From the NCBI GenBank assembly GCA_033239525.1, contig BSYO01000023.1:12602158-12666157 (forward strand): DNA of 64,000 nucleotides, given 5' to 3'. The DNA is from Nepenthes gracilis (Eukaryota; Streptophyta; Magnoliopsida; Caryophyllales; Nepenthaceae). The notes under the pieces are model-generated. The model did no database searches. It was not told the DNA's origin and saw nothing but the letters and a program-made list of their open reading frames with translations. Shown piece after piece: positions 23,267-36,998 of this stretch. A program made the position numbers and the translations under genes. The first letter of the stretch is position 1; every line of letters begins with the position of its first letter.

Positions 23267-25408
23267 AAATTAGTTAGAATAGCCTTGGCTGTTTTGATGG
23301 TATTGATGGCATGCTCATCTTCCCAGTAGGAAGAGCATGACGGGTGTCTGATTTGACCTGGAATGAGAGATTATATTATAAAAGAGTGACCATATCATTT
23401 TATGTAAATGTTGAAGGAACAACTACCAAAATATATAGTTAATACATATCTCATAGTAGGTTAATAACAATAAGTATAGAATCTCCAACACTAACTAAAT
23501 AGCATAAAGATAACACCATCTCTCAACGTCTATGTGATAAGAAGATATGAATCAATAATAAATTGAAATATCGATAGATATATATCTGTATTAAGCATTC
23601 AAAATTAATATTTTTCGATAACGATACAATCATATATTGTTATATCGATAATATATTGCGATATATTTGCTAATATGATCGATATTTAATTGATATATCG
23701 ACTGATATTTTTTTATTAATTTACGATTTTTAAATTTTTTTAAAAAATTATTTGACATATACAATACTGATACCAATATTTTCATCCATAACAAACCTAG
23801 TTATTGCTAGGGTGTGAGTTTGCTGCTGCAGCTCAAAATGACATAAAAAAGGGTTTAAAAAAAAAGACCGTCCCTACTTGAACTTTCAGGAAATAAGAAC
23901 TTGAAAACCTCCTCCTTGCAAGAGCTTCATTCATGGGGTTACTGTAAGCAGCATTTTACCAGTTTGATTAAGGGAGATAGTCCAATTGATCCGTGCTCAA
24001 TATCTCCCTAAACGGTTCTATGCAGCTGCCAGTGCTATTATTAAAAAAAAAACAAAACAAAAAATTACAGCTGCAACAGCTATTATTCATTTATTCTACT
24101 TCTTCATCAAGAAAGACACCAGTTATATAAAGCTGATGCAATCCAGCAGAGACGTTGCAACGAGTTTAAAAACAGAAAGGGATTTTAGTCATCACCACCA
24201 TTAGGCGGTATGACTTTGGCCAATCTTCTCAGCTGCTTCGGCAGCTGCAGATGCTGCCTTGTTAAAACCCAGCTGTGTCAACTCATTTATGAAATCGGCA
24301 ACATCAGAAGCAGTGATTTCATACGGGCTGTGGGAAGGGCCCGGGAATGAACTATTTGTCACTTCCTCCTTGTACTCTGAGAGAGCTTTGTTAATGGCCT
24401 CTCCTACTTGGACATACTGCTTGCAGAACTTAGGGGTAACCTGCAAATTGCGGATCAAAATGTCCCTCTTAGCCATTACTTCTTCGAAGGGCGTAAAAAC
24501 AGAATTGAAAAGTGGTTATAGAATTGACCTTTGCAAGATGCGGGTGTTGCATCATGCCTAGTAGATCGTGGTAAACGAGCGCCTGCATCGATCAAATAAT
24601 TGTCTTTCATCAAATTGATAGCTCATGGTGGAAGGGATTCAAGCAAAGAACTCCTGTCTTCAAATTTCAGGGCACTACCAAATCTTACAATTCACTTTTG
24701 AATTAGTAGTCAATATGAAAACGAAATGTGATTCAAGTTTCTTGACAAGAAAAGGACAAATGTCATACAACAGCTTGAAAATTGATAGGAAATCAAATCC
24801 ACCTTTGTATATTTGCCAAGCTACAAATAAATACTTCTTGAAGTACAGTGATGCCAACCATGGGGTAAGATAATCTTATAATATGAGCCCAGATGACTGG
24901 TAAAGTTGTTTTACTTAGTAAACTTGTAGTTAATCAGTGGATTAACGTGCAGAGCAGGCATGAAAATATATATCCAAAAAGTTGGTCCAAAAGAGGCAGC
25001 TTAATGCACGAGGTTTCAAAATTGTGAGATCTCGGGAGGGATAGATGCAAGTAGTTTTATTCTAACGATACAGAGAGACTCTCACATTATTTTTTTAAAA
25101 TGCTAAAATATTGGTCTCAAATGAAAAATGCTCTATCCGGGTCTCTTGACGTGGGAGCTTATTGAATTGGGCTCTGTTTTAAAAAATTAGTCTATAAATG
25201 AAAATTTACGATGGATGAGGTATGATTCTAAATGACAAAGAGACAGATATAGAAAATAAGATAACAAAAGAAGGGTTGAGGTGGTTTGTGGAAAAAAAAG
25301 TATATGTAGGCCAAATCATGCACTAGTGAGAAACTGCTATTTAATGAAGGATAAGGCAGTAGGCAAAGCGGCGATAGGATAGATCCAGATGACTTTGAGT
25401 GAATATTG

Positions 25409-26734
25409 TGTTAGGTTTGGTCACTCTTTTGTGAGTGACTCAATAAACGGAAGCGTCATTGGAGGATCACACAGGTTTTGTGTAATATTTGGAGTGTTAC
25501 AAATTGGTTGCAGTAAAGACCGGAAAAGACCATTTGCTGGTTGGGCAAATCTCGGAGTGACCATTTACCAGATGAGCAAATCTCGGAGTGATCATTTGCC
25601 AGGTGGGCAGATCTCAAAGCGACCATTTGTCGGGCAAATCTCGGAGGATGACCATTTGCCGAAGAAGGCAAATCTCGGAGTGGCAAATTTCGAAGTGGAA
25701 TTTGCCAAAGAGGAAATCCAGAGTGGATTTCCGGAGTGCAAATGTTGAAATGACATTTGTTGGAGAAAAAATTCAGAGTGGATTTTCGGAGTAACAAATT
25801 CCGGAGTGGATTTCCGGAGAGAAAATTCGGAGTGAATTTTCAAAGTGCAAATACCAAAGTGGCATTTGATGGAGAGGAAATCTGGTGTGGATTTCTGGAG
25901 TGTTAAATACCGGAGTGGTTTTTTGCGATGGAAATACATAGAGGATTTTCGGAATGCTTTTGCAGGATGATGCCAAGTGCCAAAGTTGGTAAGAAAAGAG
26001 AGCAAAAAGTGAATGTGAGTTGACTTTAGAGTGGGGTAAATTTTTTTGCATGGTAGTTGATCGCGGGAATATGCGCCGTTTGAACAGTGGTTTAGAAGTA
26101 TGATATAAGGGGATTGAAAACGGGGTGAGGTCACAGGAAAAGATAGGATTAGTGTGATAAATCATCTATAAGAATCGGGCCAGGTTAGTAGATGGATTTG
26201 GCGCCGGAGTCTTTATAAGGAGCATACGAAACGCTTCAAGGTGATAGACACACAAGGGAAGCAGCACGAGGCAGCTGCGGTGGAGCTGTGTTGCTAAAAT
26301 GGAGAAGGCAGAACGGGGAGGAGGCTAAGTGCAGATGAAAGTCTCCTCCTCCGTTGTTCACTGTCCATGCTACATCATGTAAAATTAGAGTGAGTGGAGT
26401 GCACCACCAGTGAGAAGAAGGAAAAAAGAAAAACAGAGAGTTAAGAGTGAATGAGAGTTTCCTTACTCTGAAGTGGGGTTGTTTTTTTATTCTGTCTCGA
26501 GCGTGTAGCAGATACTCTGTTTCGGAATTTTTGTAACCGATTTTACATAATGAAAGTCTTTATTTCGGAATTTGTCATGTGGTTTTTTCCTTCGTTTTGT
26601 GAAGGGTTTTCATGTTGAAAATCTTGTACATCTCTTTTGTTCATTGTACCCACTAAATTGATAATTATTGACTGACGGGAGGTTCGAATTTTCGCTACGC
26701 CAGATCGGGTGAATCCGGGTGTCAAAACCCAACA
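25409..26734 (+). mobile_element. Copia-type LTR in pseudogene intron 3
   Basis: Begins TGTTAGGTTT and ends AAACCCAACA, imperfect inverted tips. Near 26580-26610 it has the 'gtggttttttcc...ggttttcatgtt' arrangement seen in many Ty1/copia LTRs. The next bases (26737-26752, TTTGTTAGAGACTTTA) resemble a decayed TTGGTATCAGAG primer site, so this may be a 5' LTR with a stub of internal DNA. A run of 'cggagtggatttccgga' words near 25540-25920 forms a degenerate internal repeat. The whole insertion (25409-27685) is flanked by ATATTG at 25403-25408 and 27686-27691. Confidence 0.6.
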
Positions 26735-27685
26735 TATTTGTTAGAGACTTTAATCATGGTCATATTCCGTATGTATTATTTTATTGATGTCGGGTTGTGG
26801 GTTGTCGGATTTAATAAAATTAAAAAAAATTTCGGTCCGCCCTCCACGCGCTCGGCCCGAAAAATACCTCTGCCCGCTCGCTTCATGCTCGATGTCCATC
26901 GAGCATGTAATCCCAGAATTGATCGATGCTCGCTCACTATCTATTAGCCGATAATCGAGAACATAGGCCGCTCGATATGCCCACCATTTTATAATATTGG
27001 CGGCCCAACGGGGGAATTTAAACGCGATTTTTGGCTCCTCTATAAATATTGGCTTATGTTATTCAAACCCTAATTGACGCCATAAACATTTTGATTATTT
27101 GAGCCCCCAATTTGAGAAGAAAGCCTTCTTGCTTTAATTGATTTAGCTTCTCTTGGAAAACTCAAAAACATATCTTTGTACTCCATGTTCTAAAAAATTT
27201 TCTCACCATTTTTTATTATCCTTTTTCTATTCAAACTTCATCCTTCTACCATCAAAATACTTTGAGATCCGTTCGTGATTGGCGATTCAAGTGGCACGAG
27301 AGGAAGAGTGACTTGAAGACCGGAAGGTGTCGGGCGTTGCCTTGGGCAAACCAAGGAGTTCCTTGGTAGGGATCACGTGTCGGGAGTAAGTCGGCCGCAT
27401 TAAAAGTCGTTACCATTGGGCTGTAAGTTGATTTTCATAGTGCATTGCTTCCCGGCCGTTGAAGCCGGAGTGTTTTTTCGATACCGTGGGTATCGAGTTT
27501 TATTCGTCGCAAAAATCGCGTCATTATTATTATTGTTTATTGTTATTAATGTTGTGCATGCTTATTAGTTCCGTTTACATCTAGAGTTAAATATCCCTTA
27601 CGTGTATCGGATATTTAATTTAATTAATTTATTTTATTGCTTCCGCTATACTATAAAACGCGTGTTTGCGTTTTAGGCTTTTTCA
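26735..27685. mobile_element. Remainder of the intron 3 insertion, unclassified
   Basis: Copy 1 lacks this sequence, so it belongs to the insertion. A second LTR-like start TGTCGGGTTGTGG is near 26788 and a TATA box 'ctctataaatattgg' near 27040. The right tip is TTTTTCA at 27685. It has no domain I recognise. It could be a nested LTR or the far part of one composite element. Confidence 0.4.
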
Positions 27686-28344
27686 ATATTGAAATATAAT
27701 AAATCGATGGACTTCCATTTTTCATAGGATGTTGCCATGGATCAAATATGGAGAAATTAATATCCGACCCTGCATTAGTAAGACATAAGGCTTTGTCGAT
27801 ATATATCAGCGCACTGGTGTCAAGAAGATAGCAATACAGCCCTAATTCCTCATAACCATGGATGAAAATATCAATTTTATTGTTAGTATTAATCATGGTC
27901 ATATCAGTATGGATACATTGAACAATACAAATTGGTATCGAATATAATGAAAAAAAAAAGATTTCGATAATTGTAAGCGGGCTGTCCAAAATTAGTTGAT
28001 ATTATATATTTGTGATTTTGATATTTTGAATATCTATTAATATATCATGATATATTATCGATATGACAATATTTTGTAATATTGTTATTGATCAGGAAAT
28101 ATAATTTTTGGGCCCCGATATCGATACCTATTAACCGAGATTTTTATCTATGTTTAAAATTGTCATCTTTCTTGTTAAGTATGTCCTTTTATATGGACAT
28201 CAAGGGCCACTAGAAGACACATAAAAATATAAAATCCCTTCACCCCGTGATTTTCCACTGTAATTCATACTCTCCACTCAAAATACTTTGAGGATCATAT
28301 TTTCCCTAATAAACACTACTGGACATTCCATGGGATCGTCAAGA

Positions 28345-28505
28345 CAAGAAAAGGAAGAAAAAGAAAGGATGGCCTGATGGACGAATATTCGCAACGTGCA
28401 AGGCCCAGGAAGGGTCAAACCACTTAGATCTCAAATGTTATTTTTACAACTCGAACCCATGACCACCTGATCACTTGACGATTAGCTCTACATTGAGCTA
28501 AGGCT
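28345..28505 (-). mobile_element. Au-like SINE, second copy
   Basis: Orthologous to the SINE at 11285-11455: same intron, same orientation, with box B complement 'ctcgaaccc' at 28450-28458. It carries independent substitutions. Confidence 0.6.
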
Positions 28506-31132
28506 CCCCTTCAAGAGAAGAAAAGGATAAGATTGAATAAACCTGTCCACTACAGAAAGGTCCAGCCCCGACACCGATAGTAGGGATCCTCAGTGCAGAT
28601 GTTGCTGCTGCAGCTACAGGTGCAGGGACACATTCTAAAACAACGGAGAAACATCCAGCTTCTTGCAATGCAATTGCAGTCTCCACCACCTATTAAAACA
28701 AAAAACAATCAAATTTAACCTCAATAAAATTCAAACACACACACACACATAAAGATATAATCATAGCAAATAACTGAAGAGGAAGATGGTCGGGGACCTT
28801 AATGACACTAGCAACATTTTTTCCTTGAGGCCTAAATCCTCCAAGAACACTAATTGCTTGTGGAGTAAGACCAACATGCCCCATTACTGCAATTCCTGCT
28901 TCAACAATTGCTTTTGCCGCAGTTATTCTAGATGGCGCTCCTCCTTCCAATTTAATTGCATCCATTCCGCCTTCTTTCAAAATCCTTACAGCAGTATCAA
29001 CTGCCTGCTAATAATTGCCACTGTCACACAACTACCAAATTTACTCAACTTTCAGGATAATTTTGCAGTCATAAAAAAAAAAACCCACCCCATCAAGTGA
29101 ATTAGAGTAATAAGGAAGACAATTTTTTTTCTACATTGATAAGAAAATGTTTAAGCTTTTGCATCCCTTTAAGCATCCAGACTTTAACAATAATACGTAG
29201 TTCAGTAATTAAAGGATCAATATCTAGTTTTAGTTACACTCAATGTTATTCCAACTATTCATTTTACATAAAGCAATGGCTCTTAGATAGGTGATAGAGA
29301 GGTATATGACATGGCTACTCGGGTATGACTCTTCAAATAAGAGGAAAAATGTGCAACTATTTGAATGCATTTTGTCAAACTACGTCACTCAACGCAAGTT
29401 TGAGTGTATATCTTGAGTTGTTTGGCATCTTGAGTTGTTCTACATTGCCATTTTACAAAATTCTGGTAGAATTTTTCCGTTGATTTCAAGACTTTTATTG
29501 CCATATCATTTTTTAGTGTCATGTATCCCTGATGTGAGTACTCTAGCGGATATGAATGGGACAATGACCTATATGTTGTACAAGGGTATCTATCATACAT
29601 TTATACCGAAGTCCATGGAGATATCCCAAAAGGGAGTAGTAATCCAAATCAGTTGGCTCTTATTATGATTATCATGCCTAGGTTTTGGGATCCAAGCCTC
29701 TGCACTTAAACTCCACACACAGATATCCCAATAGTTTTAGCTGTAAACAATAGATACTAGGTGCTTTGCATATCGACTTGTACAGTACTGTAGATAACGC
29801 GTTATGTACCTTACATCGGGAATACATTTGCAACAAAATTTTTATTTTCATCAAAAAATTGACTGCTATATTCTATTTTTACCTTGTTCCTATTGCAAAA
29901 TAACGGGTAAACCCCCTTACAACCATCAGCCCAAGAAATAAGGTAAGAACTCCGGTCTAAGATAAAAATAAATGATTTTTTTTTAAATAAATGAAAGAGT
30001 TAAAAATTTAAAAATGGTTGTAAAAGGAGGGTTGTATATAACTTATTCGAGTATTATTTCTCTACGTTTAATTGTTGGGATATGAGAGGAAATGCGGGCC
30101 AACACCTCCAAATTCTTTGCTTTACCAAACATCCGAACTTGTGGTTCTCCTCACAAACCTCCAACTGCTACCGCCAACCACCAACCACCACCACCTTCCC
30201 CGGGACTTGTCTTACAGAAAGATATCAGAATAGGAATGAAGGAATGAGAATTTCGTTCCAATTGCAACTATGGCAGATACTTGCTTCATTCCAACCAAAT
30301 TGAAGAAAAGAAGAATGGTGAGAAAGGGATTCCCATTAGTTCTCATCAAAAAAATGCAATCCAAAGTGATTAGAAATAGCATCCAATCAAAATGAGACAT
30401 AAGAATAACATGAATATTCCAAGAATTACCAAACAACACACAGAAAAAAAAAATACATAGAATCAACTAATTGTTGGGAATTTGGCCCAGATATATGCAA
30501 CCAACATAGAGAAACAAACCCAAACCCCTCCCGGCAGCTGTCAACAACCAAAATTGTGAATAAAAGGAGCACAACAAAGTATAACGATTTTTAACATGGA
30601 AAATCTTTTTCAATTAAAGAAAAAAATCACAGGACAAGTTCTAAAAAACTCTACTATATAAAATCGGTTATACAAACCCTCGAAATAGAGTACCAACAAC
30701 CGATCGACTTGAGATAGAGTAAAAGTCTTCTCACTTTCTCTCTTTCCTCTTCTAGGTGGCGCTCTCTGCTCTCTGATTTTACAAGTGTTTTTTACCGTCT
30801 CTTAGTTGTCATCAATCTTAAAGCACTTCGCGTGCTTTATAATAACATATTGTCTAAAAAGCATTTCCAATGCTCTAAAAAATGCAATTCTGGTGCTTTT
30901 ACAACCCTAAAAAAATACATTTTTCGTACTTTTACAATATGGGCCATTGGGACAGGTAACCGGCAGTCCATTAATATAAGTAGTCCGGTCACCCCTCTGA
31001 CTCTACAGCCCGATTGACTCTCTAACTTAGCAGTCTGGTAAGCTTTTTGACTCAACAGTCCGGTAGTCCATGCAATTTGATGTCCGGCTGCCCTTCAACC
31101 TCTCTGCCCGATCTCCTTTCTGGCTCGAATAG

Positions 31133-33921
31133 TGTGACGACCTTAACTCGATCCATAACTATTATCCAAATCTGATCACATAGAAAAAATTTTAAATCTC
31201 AAATCAACATGTAACACATCCACAACTAATAAAAAACATAACTATAATAATCTAAACATCTTTATACCAAAAATAAATCTAAAAAAATACATAGCCCGAA
31301 AAATTCAAACAAAATGAAACAAAATATCAAAATGTATCTCTAGAGCATAAAATCAACACTCTTTCCCGCTCGGCCTCAATCTCTCTTACCACAATTCTTT
31401 ATCCAATTCTAAAGTTATTATCGTCTAGTCCTATTACTCTGAAAGAAAGAAAATTAGTAAAAGTGAGCCAAATACCCAATAAGTGATAACAAATCTAACA
31501 AAAAAAAAAGAAAATGATAATAAACATCTCAAATATATAATATATGATGTATGCTAAGTTTCATGAACAATAATATAATATCCAACAGATAAATATATCA
31601 AGAATATATATTTTATCGTATTCACGACTCAAATGTATAAGGAAGGCAAGTCACTCCGGACTCTAATACGACAAAGATTATAAGATTTTATTAATAAGAG
31701 GCGAAGATTCCCAGAATTCGACCTTCACAAGAAATAAATGGATCTCTTGGTCCAAATATTAGTATAAACGACTTGAATATCAAATAATAATGAACAGTAT
31801 GGATTCCACTGAATCTAAATATTGTAAAATCTAACACATAAATTATATCGAATACAACTCATGGATTCCACTGAATCACAACTCAAGAGGTATTAATAAC
31901 AATGAGATATGAAAAATCTCTTGAACTTTATTCTACCACCGTGAACTAAAGACCACGTATTTATACTCTCAGGGGTTAGATAAGTGACACAAAGTTATCT
32001 ATGGTATCCTTACTACCGCTACAATCTTTCCAGAGGCTGTACTCATAGTTTGCTCATATTATCCATAATAACCCTCGTCCATGGTATCTCTGATATCATA
32101 TCCTATGATAGTCACATGGTTATAAGTATTCATCCACAATAACAATTTACTTCATCACCACTATGATACAAAAATTAATATTGGCTAAATATAAACCACA
32201 TTAAGGTGTCGTAACCTCCCATTCGACTAAATATCTTAGCGTTTTCATACAATCTCCTTAACTTCGATCGTAGGAAACCAATAACTCAAATACTCACGCA
32301 ATCGAGTATGACGTAAAGAAAGCTTTGCAATTACAAAAACAGAAATGTCGCTCGGTGCTGATAAGAACCATACACACGCAATTAAAGATAACAAAAATAA
32401 TGTCATTATCGAAAAGAGAAAAAATACCAATGATAATTTAGATACTCAATCGAATACACTAATATTTTATTAAATCATATATATATATTCACTCATAGAT
32501 TACTACACACCCCACATATAGCAGCACCCCCGACTATCCTCTCTCTTTCACATACCTGCATCACCCTTGCACCTCATACACACACATGGCTACATACACA
32601 CACGGCTACACACACACATGGCTATATACACAAACGCATTCACTCATAGATTACTACACACCCCACATATAGCAGCATCCTCGACTATCCTCTCTCTTTC
32701 ACATACCTACATCACCCTTGCACCTCATACACACACATGGCTACATACACACACGGCTACACACACACATGGCTATATACACAAACACCACTTCCATGCA
32801 CACACCTCGCTTAGTAGCATACATCTTACACTGCTAGTCACGCCGCAATACACACTATGTTGCACTCACTGCACATAGCACACATATATAGCACTGTTTA
32901 CTTTCACTTTCAGGAGACAAATGCAAAAATGTGTTCTTCACAATTCATCAACTTCTCACCAATTAAAACTATCCAACGTGTAAATCAGGAAATTATATAA
33001 CTTCATTGTGTTAAGATTTAAGCTTTAATTTTAACGTGAAACCCGAAATCATGTTTCCAATGAGCCGAAGGCTCTATTTTGCCCCAAGCTTTCATTAACC
33101 AAAATTTTTCAAAATTAAAGTATGAAAACAAAAATTTAACTCTCATTATTTAACAAGTAATTTGTAAATTTTATAAAGTAATTTTTTTTTTAGCCCAGAA
33201 TCATATTGATTCTTTGAAAAATTCACGGCAGAGTTGAATGCCATGTTTTTCTAATTTCTTTGTCAAACGGCCCAATTTAATCGAAATCTTCCAAAATTTA
33301 TCCATATATAACAAATTCGTTCATAATCTTGATACACATAGAAAATTGGCATTAATATGGAGAATGAAGGTTACAAATTATTTGCAAAGGAGTTACAAAT
33401 CAACTTGCCTGATTTGCCACGGTAATGTAGCAACAGCGAGAATATCAACGGTGGCGGCTTCGAACAGTCTTGGCAATACTCTCTCCGACACTAGTTAACG
33501 ATAGCGGAAATAGTAGAAGACTTCGGCTAGCCCTTTCTTGCTCTTGCTTTCATTAATTTCACCTATAACCACACCCGAAAAAGAAGTAGAAGAAGAGGAA
33601 GAAAAGGAAAAAGAAGGCAATGATCTTAAAGAAAATGAGGACAAGTGAAAGGAAGAAGAACGAGGCTAACGACCGAGAGGAAGAAGAAATATTATTTTTC
33701 AACTAATTGGCTGAAGAAGAGGAAGCCGTTGTTGAGTTGAATGAGCCAACGTTCTCTCCCGCTCTCATCCGTTTCCCTTCTTTCTCTCTTTCATTCTTTT
33801 TTTTTTATTTTTATTTTCCTCTTTTTCTTGTTTTGTTATTATATTATTATTATATTTTTTTTACTTATTTATTTATTTATTATTATTATTATTTAATTTT
33901 AAAAATATTTGAAATGTTATA
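31133..33921 (-). mobile_element. Nested chromovirus-like solo LTR
   Basis: The left tip TGTGACGACC is the reverse complement of a GGTCGTCACA chromovirus LTR end. The right tip GTTATA fits a GTCACA decayed by two transitions. At 31447-31478 is 'aaaagtgagccaaatac', the reverse-strand form of the 'agctcacttttgctac' motif in the LTR at 4655. Its inner end has ATT/ATTT runs (33835-33900). It lies inside the copia LTR, so it is younger than that. The flanks AATAG and GATCC do not form a target duplication, so the right border may be a few bases off. Confidence 0.5.
32491..32792 (+). repeat. Two-unit 151-bp tandem duplication
   Basis: 'actcatagattactacacac' begins at 32491 and again at 32642. The two units are nearly identical and carry runs of 'acacacatggcta'. 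The His/Thr-rich plus-strand frame across it is a product of the CA-rich repeat, not a gene. Confidence 0.85.
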
Positions 33922-34525
33922 GATCCACCTGGTCGATCTGATCACCCCTCGGCCCAATAGTCCGATTGCCCTTCAACCACTCTGCCACGTGCTGATCCTC
34001 GTATGAATCCGACGCGATCTTTTAATAATCTTTTATTTTTTTGAGACCCCACAAAAAAAGTAACCAAAAAACCAAATACTAATCATGCGTAATAGAGGTA
34101 AATCATTGTACTTTTTTTTACTTGATTAGGCAACTTCACGCTCAATTAATAGTTCAATAAGTTTGTGTAAATGCCATTACCCGTTGAGTGCCAGACTCGT
34201 AAGTCCCAAATGGGAGGTCTCCGACGAGAAGCGGCCGCTTTGCGCCGCGCGCGACAGCACGGCAATGCACAAGCATCTCATCCAGAGTGATGGGCAAAGT
34301 GGTGTCATGGCCGTGTACCACCATGGCCGCAGAATCACCAACTAGACAGACATCAATTCCGGCGGCGTCAAGGTGGACGGCGGAAGGGTAATCGTAGGCG
34401 GTGACGAGGAAAATGTACTTCTTTCTCAAGTGGGTTAAGGTTACTCTTTGATCAGGGGTTTGGGTCCGCCGTAGACGGTGTTTTCCGGGACGTTACTCAT
34501 TCTCTTGATGAGGCCGAGAAGGGAG

Positions 34526-35323
34526 TGTTGGGACCCAAATGGGCGCTCGGACAGAATGCTCCCCAAAGCGCAGTGACCGAGCGGACAAAGTACTCGGACA
34601 CGGAGAGACAGCACTCGGACGGACGGTCAACAAGGAAGAAGAAACGCACCGATTTTAACGTAGAAACCCTTCTGAAACCGAAGGGAAAAACCACTCATCC
34701 AAATCCACTATGTGAAATAGGTTACAACCAACCTCCAAGAGGGAGTATCCGCTACACACCCAAGAAGATAAAAGAAGAAAACACTCCTGAGCTAACCGAG
34801 AAAAGCACACTTGTTTTCTCTTCACTCTATTTTTCTCTTTCTCCCTACTCTCACCGGTGGTGCACTCCTCTTTGTCTTTCACAAAGTCCTTTTACCTTTA
34901 CATGCACTCACACTTGCTTTCACAAGCTCTCAAGCTCTCAAGCTTCTCACACTCACACTCTCACTTTCAATCTCACGCACCAACCTATATATAATACTGG
35001 GGAGGGCCATTTCGTCCACCCACCCCTTATTATAGGGTATTAGGCCTGCCATGGCCGCCCGCACGCCTCCTGCGTGTCGAATGGCAGCCGCCACCTTGGA
35101 AGTTATTTATTTATTTAGTTATTGAGAGAGAAAGTCGACGCCTAGGCTATTCCTCGTCCATGTCCACCTCTTTGATTTTAAAATTCATCCAAGCGCCCTC
35201 GAGGACACACGTCCTTCCATGTCAATCGGACATGAACCTCCGGACATTTGTGTCCACTGGTCCCCTGGACATTTGTGTCCACGGTCCCCCGGACATAAAC
35301 ACCACAAGAGAGTGACCCCAACA
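34526..35323 (-). repeat. 3' LTR of the copia-type element
   Basis: Starts TGTTGGGACCCAAATGGGCG and ends CACTC-type tip 'agtgaccccaaca' on the plus strand. It contains a TATA-like 'cctatatataat' near 34984 and 'gggaaaaaccactc' near 34681. Confidence 0.85.
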
Positions 35324-35336
35324 AACTTCCCCTCAC
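35324..35336 (-). other. Polypurine tract
   Basis: Minus strand GTGAGGGGAAGTT directly abuts the 3' LTR and is the expected plus-strand DNA primer site. Confidence 0.7.
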
Positions 35337-36189
35337 GATCTTGTGAAGAGCCTTTGCCTTTGTTTCATCTCTTGCCTCTGGCGGCTTCCCCGAACGGACT
35401 TGACGGCCACTTTCAAAGGGTCCGCGTCCTTTCCCCGCGAACATAGGGACATAGAGGGAGTTGTCCCTCCACTCACGACCGAGTGGACTCCCCTCTATCC
35501 GTGATCGTCATCGCTTTGCCTTCGGCACCTTCCCCTTAACCGAATAGCGTTGTCCTTGAATGACGCCCGCCTGCTGAACTTGGAGTAAGCCCACTCCCCT
35601 TCAGCTCCTTTCCTGCAGACTTGTCATCCTCCCTTGCTTTCCTGGTTCTGGTACCGAGGACGTGACTTACACAGCCCTTTGTCTTCAGACTTTGGGTCAC
35701 GTTCTTGGCACCTTCCCCTTTGGCCTTGGCCACCGCAGCTCCGCCGTTGACCCTGCTGGCTCCACCCTTGGTCCTGCTGGCTCCGCACTCAGCCCTGCTC
35801 AGCTCCACCCTTGGTCCTGCACAGCTCCGTCCTTGGCACTGCTGGCCCTCCCGGCCACTCGGACGTCCAAAGCTCCCACCCGGCCGGCCTCTCCTGCCAC
35901 CTTGACCAGTGCCCCTGTTGGTCATCCTGGCATCTCCCTGGGCAATGCAAGTCCTCATCAGATATCGCCCGATGTCCCTGCTTCCCTTTGCCACCGAGGC
36001 GCCTTTGGTGAGCTTCCATTGCCGCCGCCAAACGCTGTCGAGAAGCCTTCCTCATAACTTCCCGGTTGAAATCACATTCAACCTCAAGTCGGGGGCATGT
36101 CGCACGCCCTCCAGAAGCGTGTTCCGTTGCTTGTTCTCAAGCAAACATCCCTAATGCCAACAACCCTACGCAGCCACCGTACCCATCTT

Positions 36190-36974
36190 CAACACCCCGC
36201 GGCCAACGGGCATGTATCTCCTAAAGAGGGATCGCATGGTGTGTCCATCACCACTCGTCTTTTTCCCCGCGTCTTGAGGTCTAGGCCACGAGACGGATTC
36301 ACGATCCTCACGGTCCACGCCCTCCCGGTTCGTGACAGTCCTTCTTTATGTGGCCTTTCAAGAAGCAACTCCTTTTGTCTCACATTTGCTCCTCTCCATC
36401 CTCCCCGTTGAGTCTCCCCGTCCCATTCGCTGGTGGTTACCAGAATGGTTTCCCGAGAGCCTCACCGCTTTCCCTCCGCCTAGACTCATTCATAAGCAAG
36501 GAAGCTATAACCTCCTTCAACGTATCCTTCCCAAACAAACAGCGTTGTGACAATATGATCATACGAGGACCGGCAAGGATGAGCAATACCAACGCCTTGT
36601 CCTCGTCCTTGATCTTCTCATCAAGGGTCGACTTGCGTTACCGGCCGATGGCGCCAAGTGCTTCTCGAAGCTCTCCCCATCCGACAACAGCCATAAAGCG
36701 CTTCTTCACACGGCTGGTTGTCAAGGACTTGGACTTGTAACGGCTCTCAAGCTTGTCCCGGACCTCGGCCGGATGGGCGGTCCGAGGACCTCTGCGGCGT
36801 GTTGTCCGCCAAGCTTTAATGGTCAAGTTTGGCAAGATCCTCTTTTCTTGCCACTTTGAGTTTCTCGGTTTCTCCTCCTTTTCCTCGAGCCATTACGTTC
36901 CTTGGGCCAAAGGATGAAATTATTTTACCCATTGGCTCTACATTGAACGTCCCATTCTTCATCGACGACGCCAT
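36190..36974 (-). pseudogene. Copia gag relic
   Basis: An ATG at 36974, 25 bp after the primer site, opens MASSMKNGTFNVEPMGKII. Across several frame changes the minus strand then shows DKLESRYKSKSLTTSRVKKR (near 36740), KDEDKALVLLILAGPRMIIL (near 36600) and KEVIASLLMNESRRR (near 36490). This is the order of the UBN2/retrotran-gag domain. Near 36345 comes CFLKGHIKKDC, a zinc knuckle that has lost one Cys. Frameshifts and stops make it non-coding now. The Gly/Arg/Ala-rich frames further along (35536-36055) have no domain I recognise. Confidence 0.7.
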
Positions 36975-36998
36975 CCCACCGACGGTTCACGAACCAGT

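Larger units (their letters stand above)
30472..34078 (-). mobile_element. Copia-type LTR in pseudogene intron 1, split by a nested LTR
   Basis: Compared with intron 1 of copy 1, everything between CTAAT (30467-30471) and CTAAT (34079-34083) is extra, a perfect duplication. The left tip is TGTTGGGAATTTGG. The right tip ends AAATA where CA is expected, a likely G-to-A decay. Around 30590-30640 are 'catggaaaatc' and 'aaaaaaatcacagg', the reverse-strand form of the copia LTR hairpin, so the element points to the minus strand. It is split by the block at 31133-33921. The two arms together make about 820 bp, a solo LTR. Confidence 0.6.

Noticed and set aside
25456..26165. Several overlapping frames on both strands
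   Set aside because: They lie in the repeated 'cggagtggatttccgga' part of an LTR insertion. Neither strand shows a domain.
32491..32792. Possible CRISPR-like array
   Set aside because: Only two long, near-identical direct units in plant LTR DNA, with no spacers.
32567..32878. His/Thr/Tyr-rich plus-strand frame with repeats
   Set aside because: Generated by the CA-rich 151-bp tandem duplication inside a nested LTR.
35536..36057. Long GC-rich frames on both strands (Gly/Arg/Ala-rich and Pro/Ala/Leu-rich)
   Set aside because: They lie in the 3' part of the copia-type element after the gag relic. No pol motif is present, and the overlap of frames on both strands reflects GC-rich composition.
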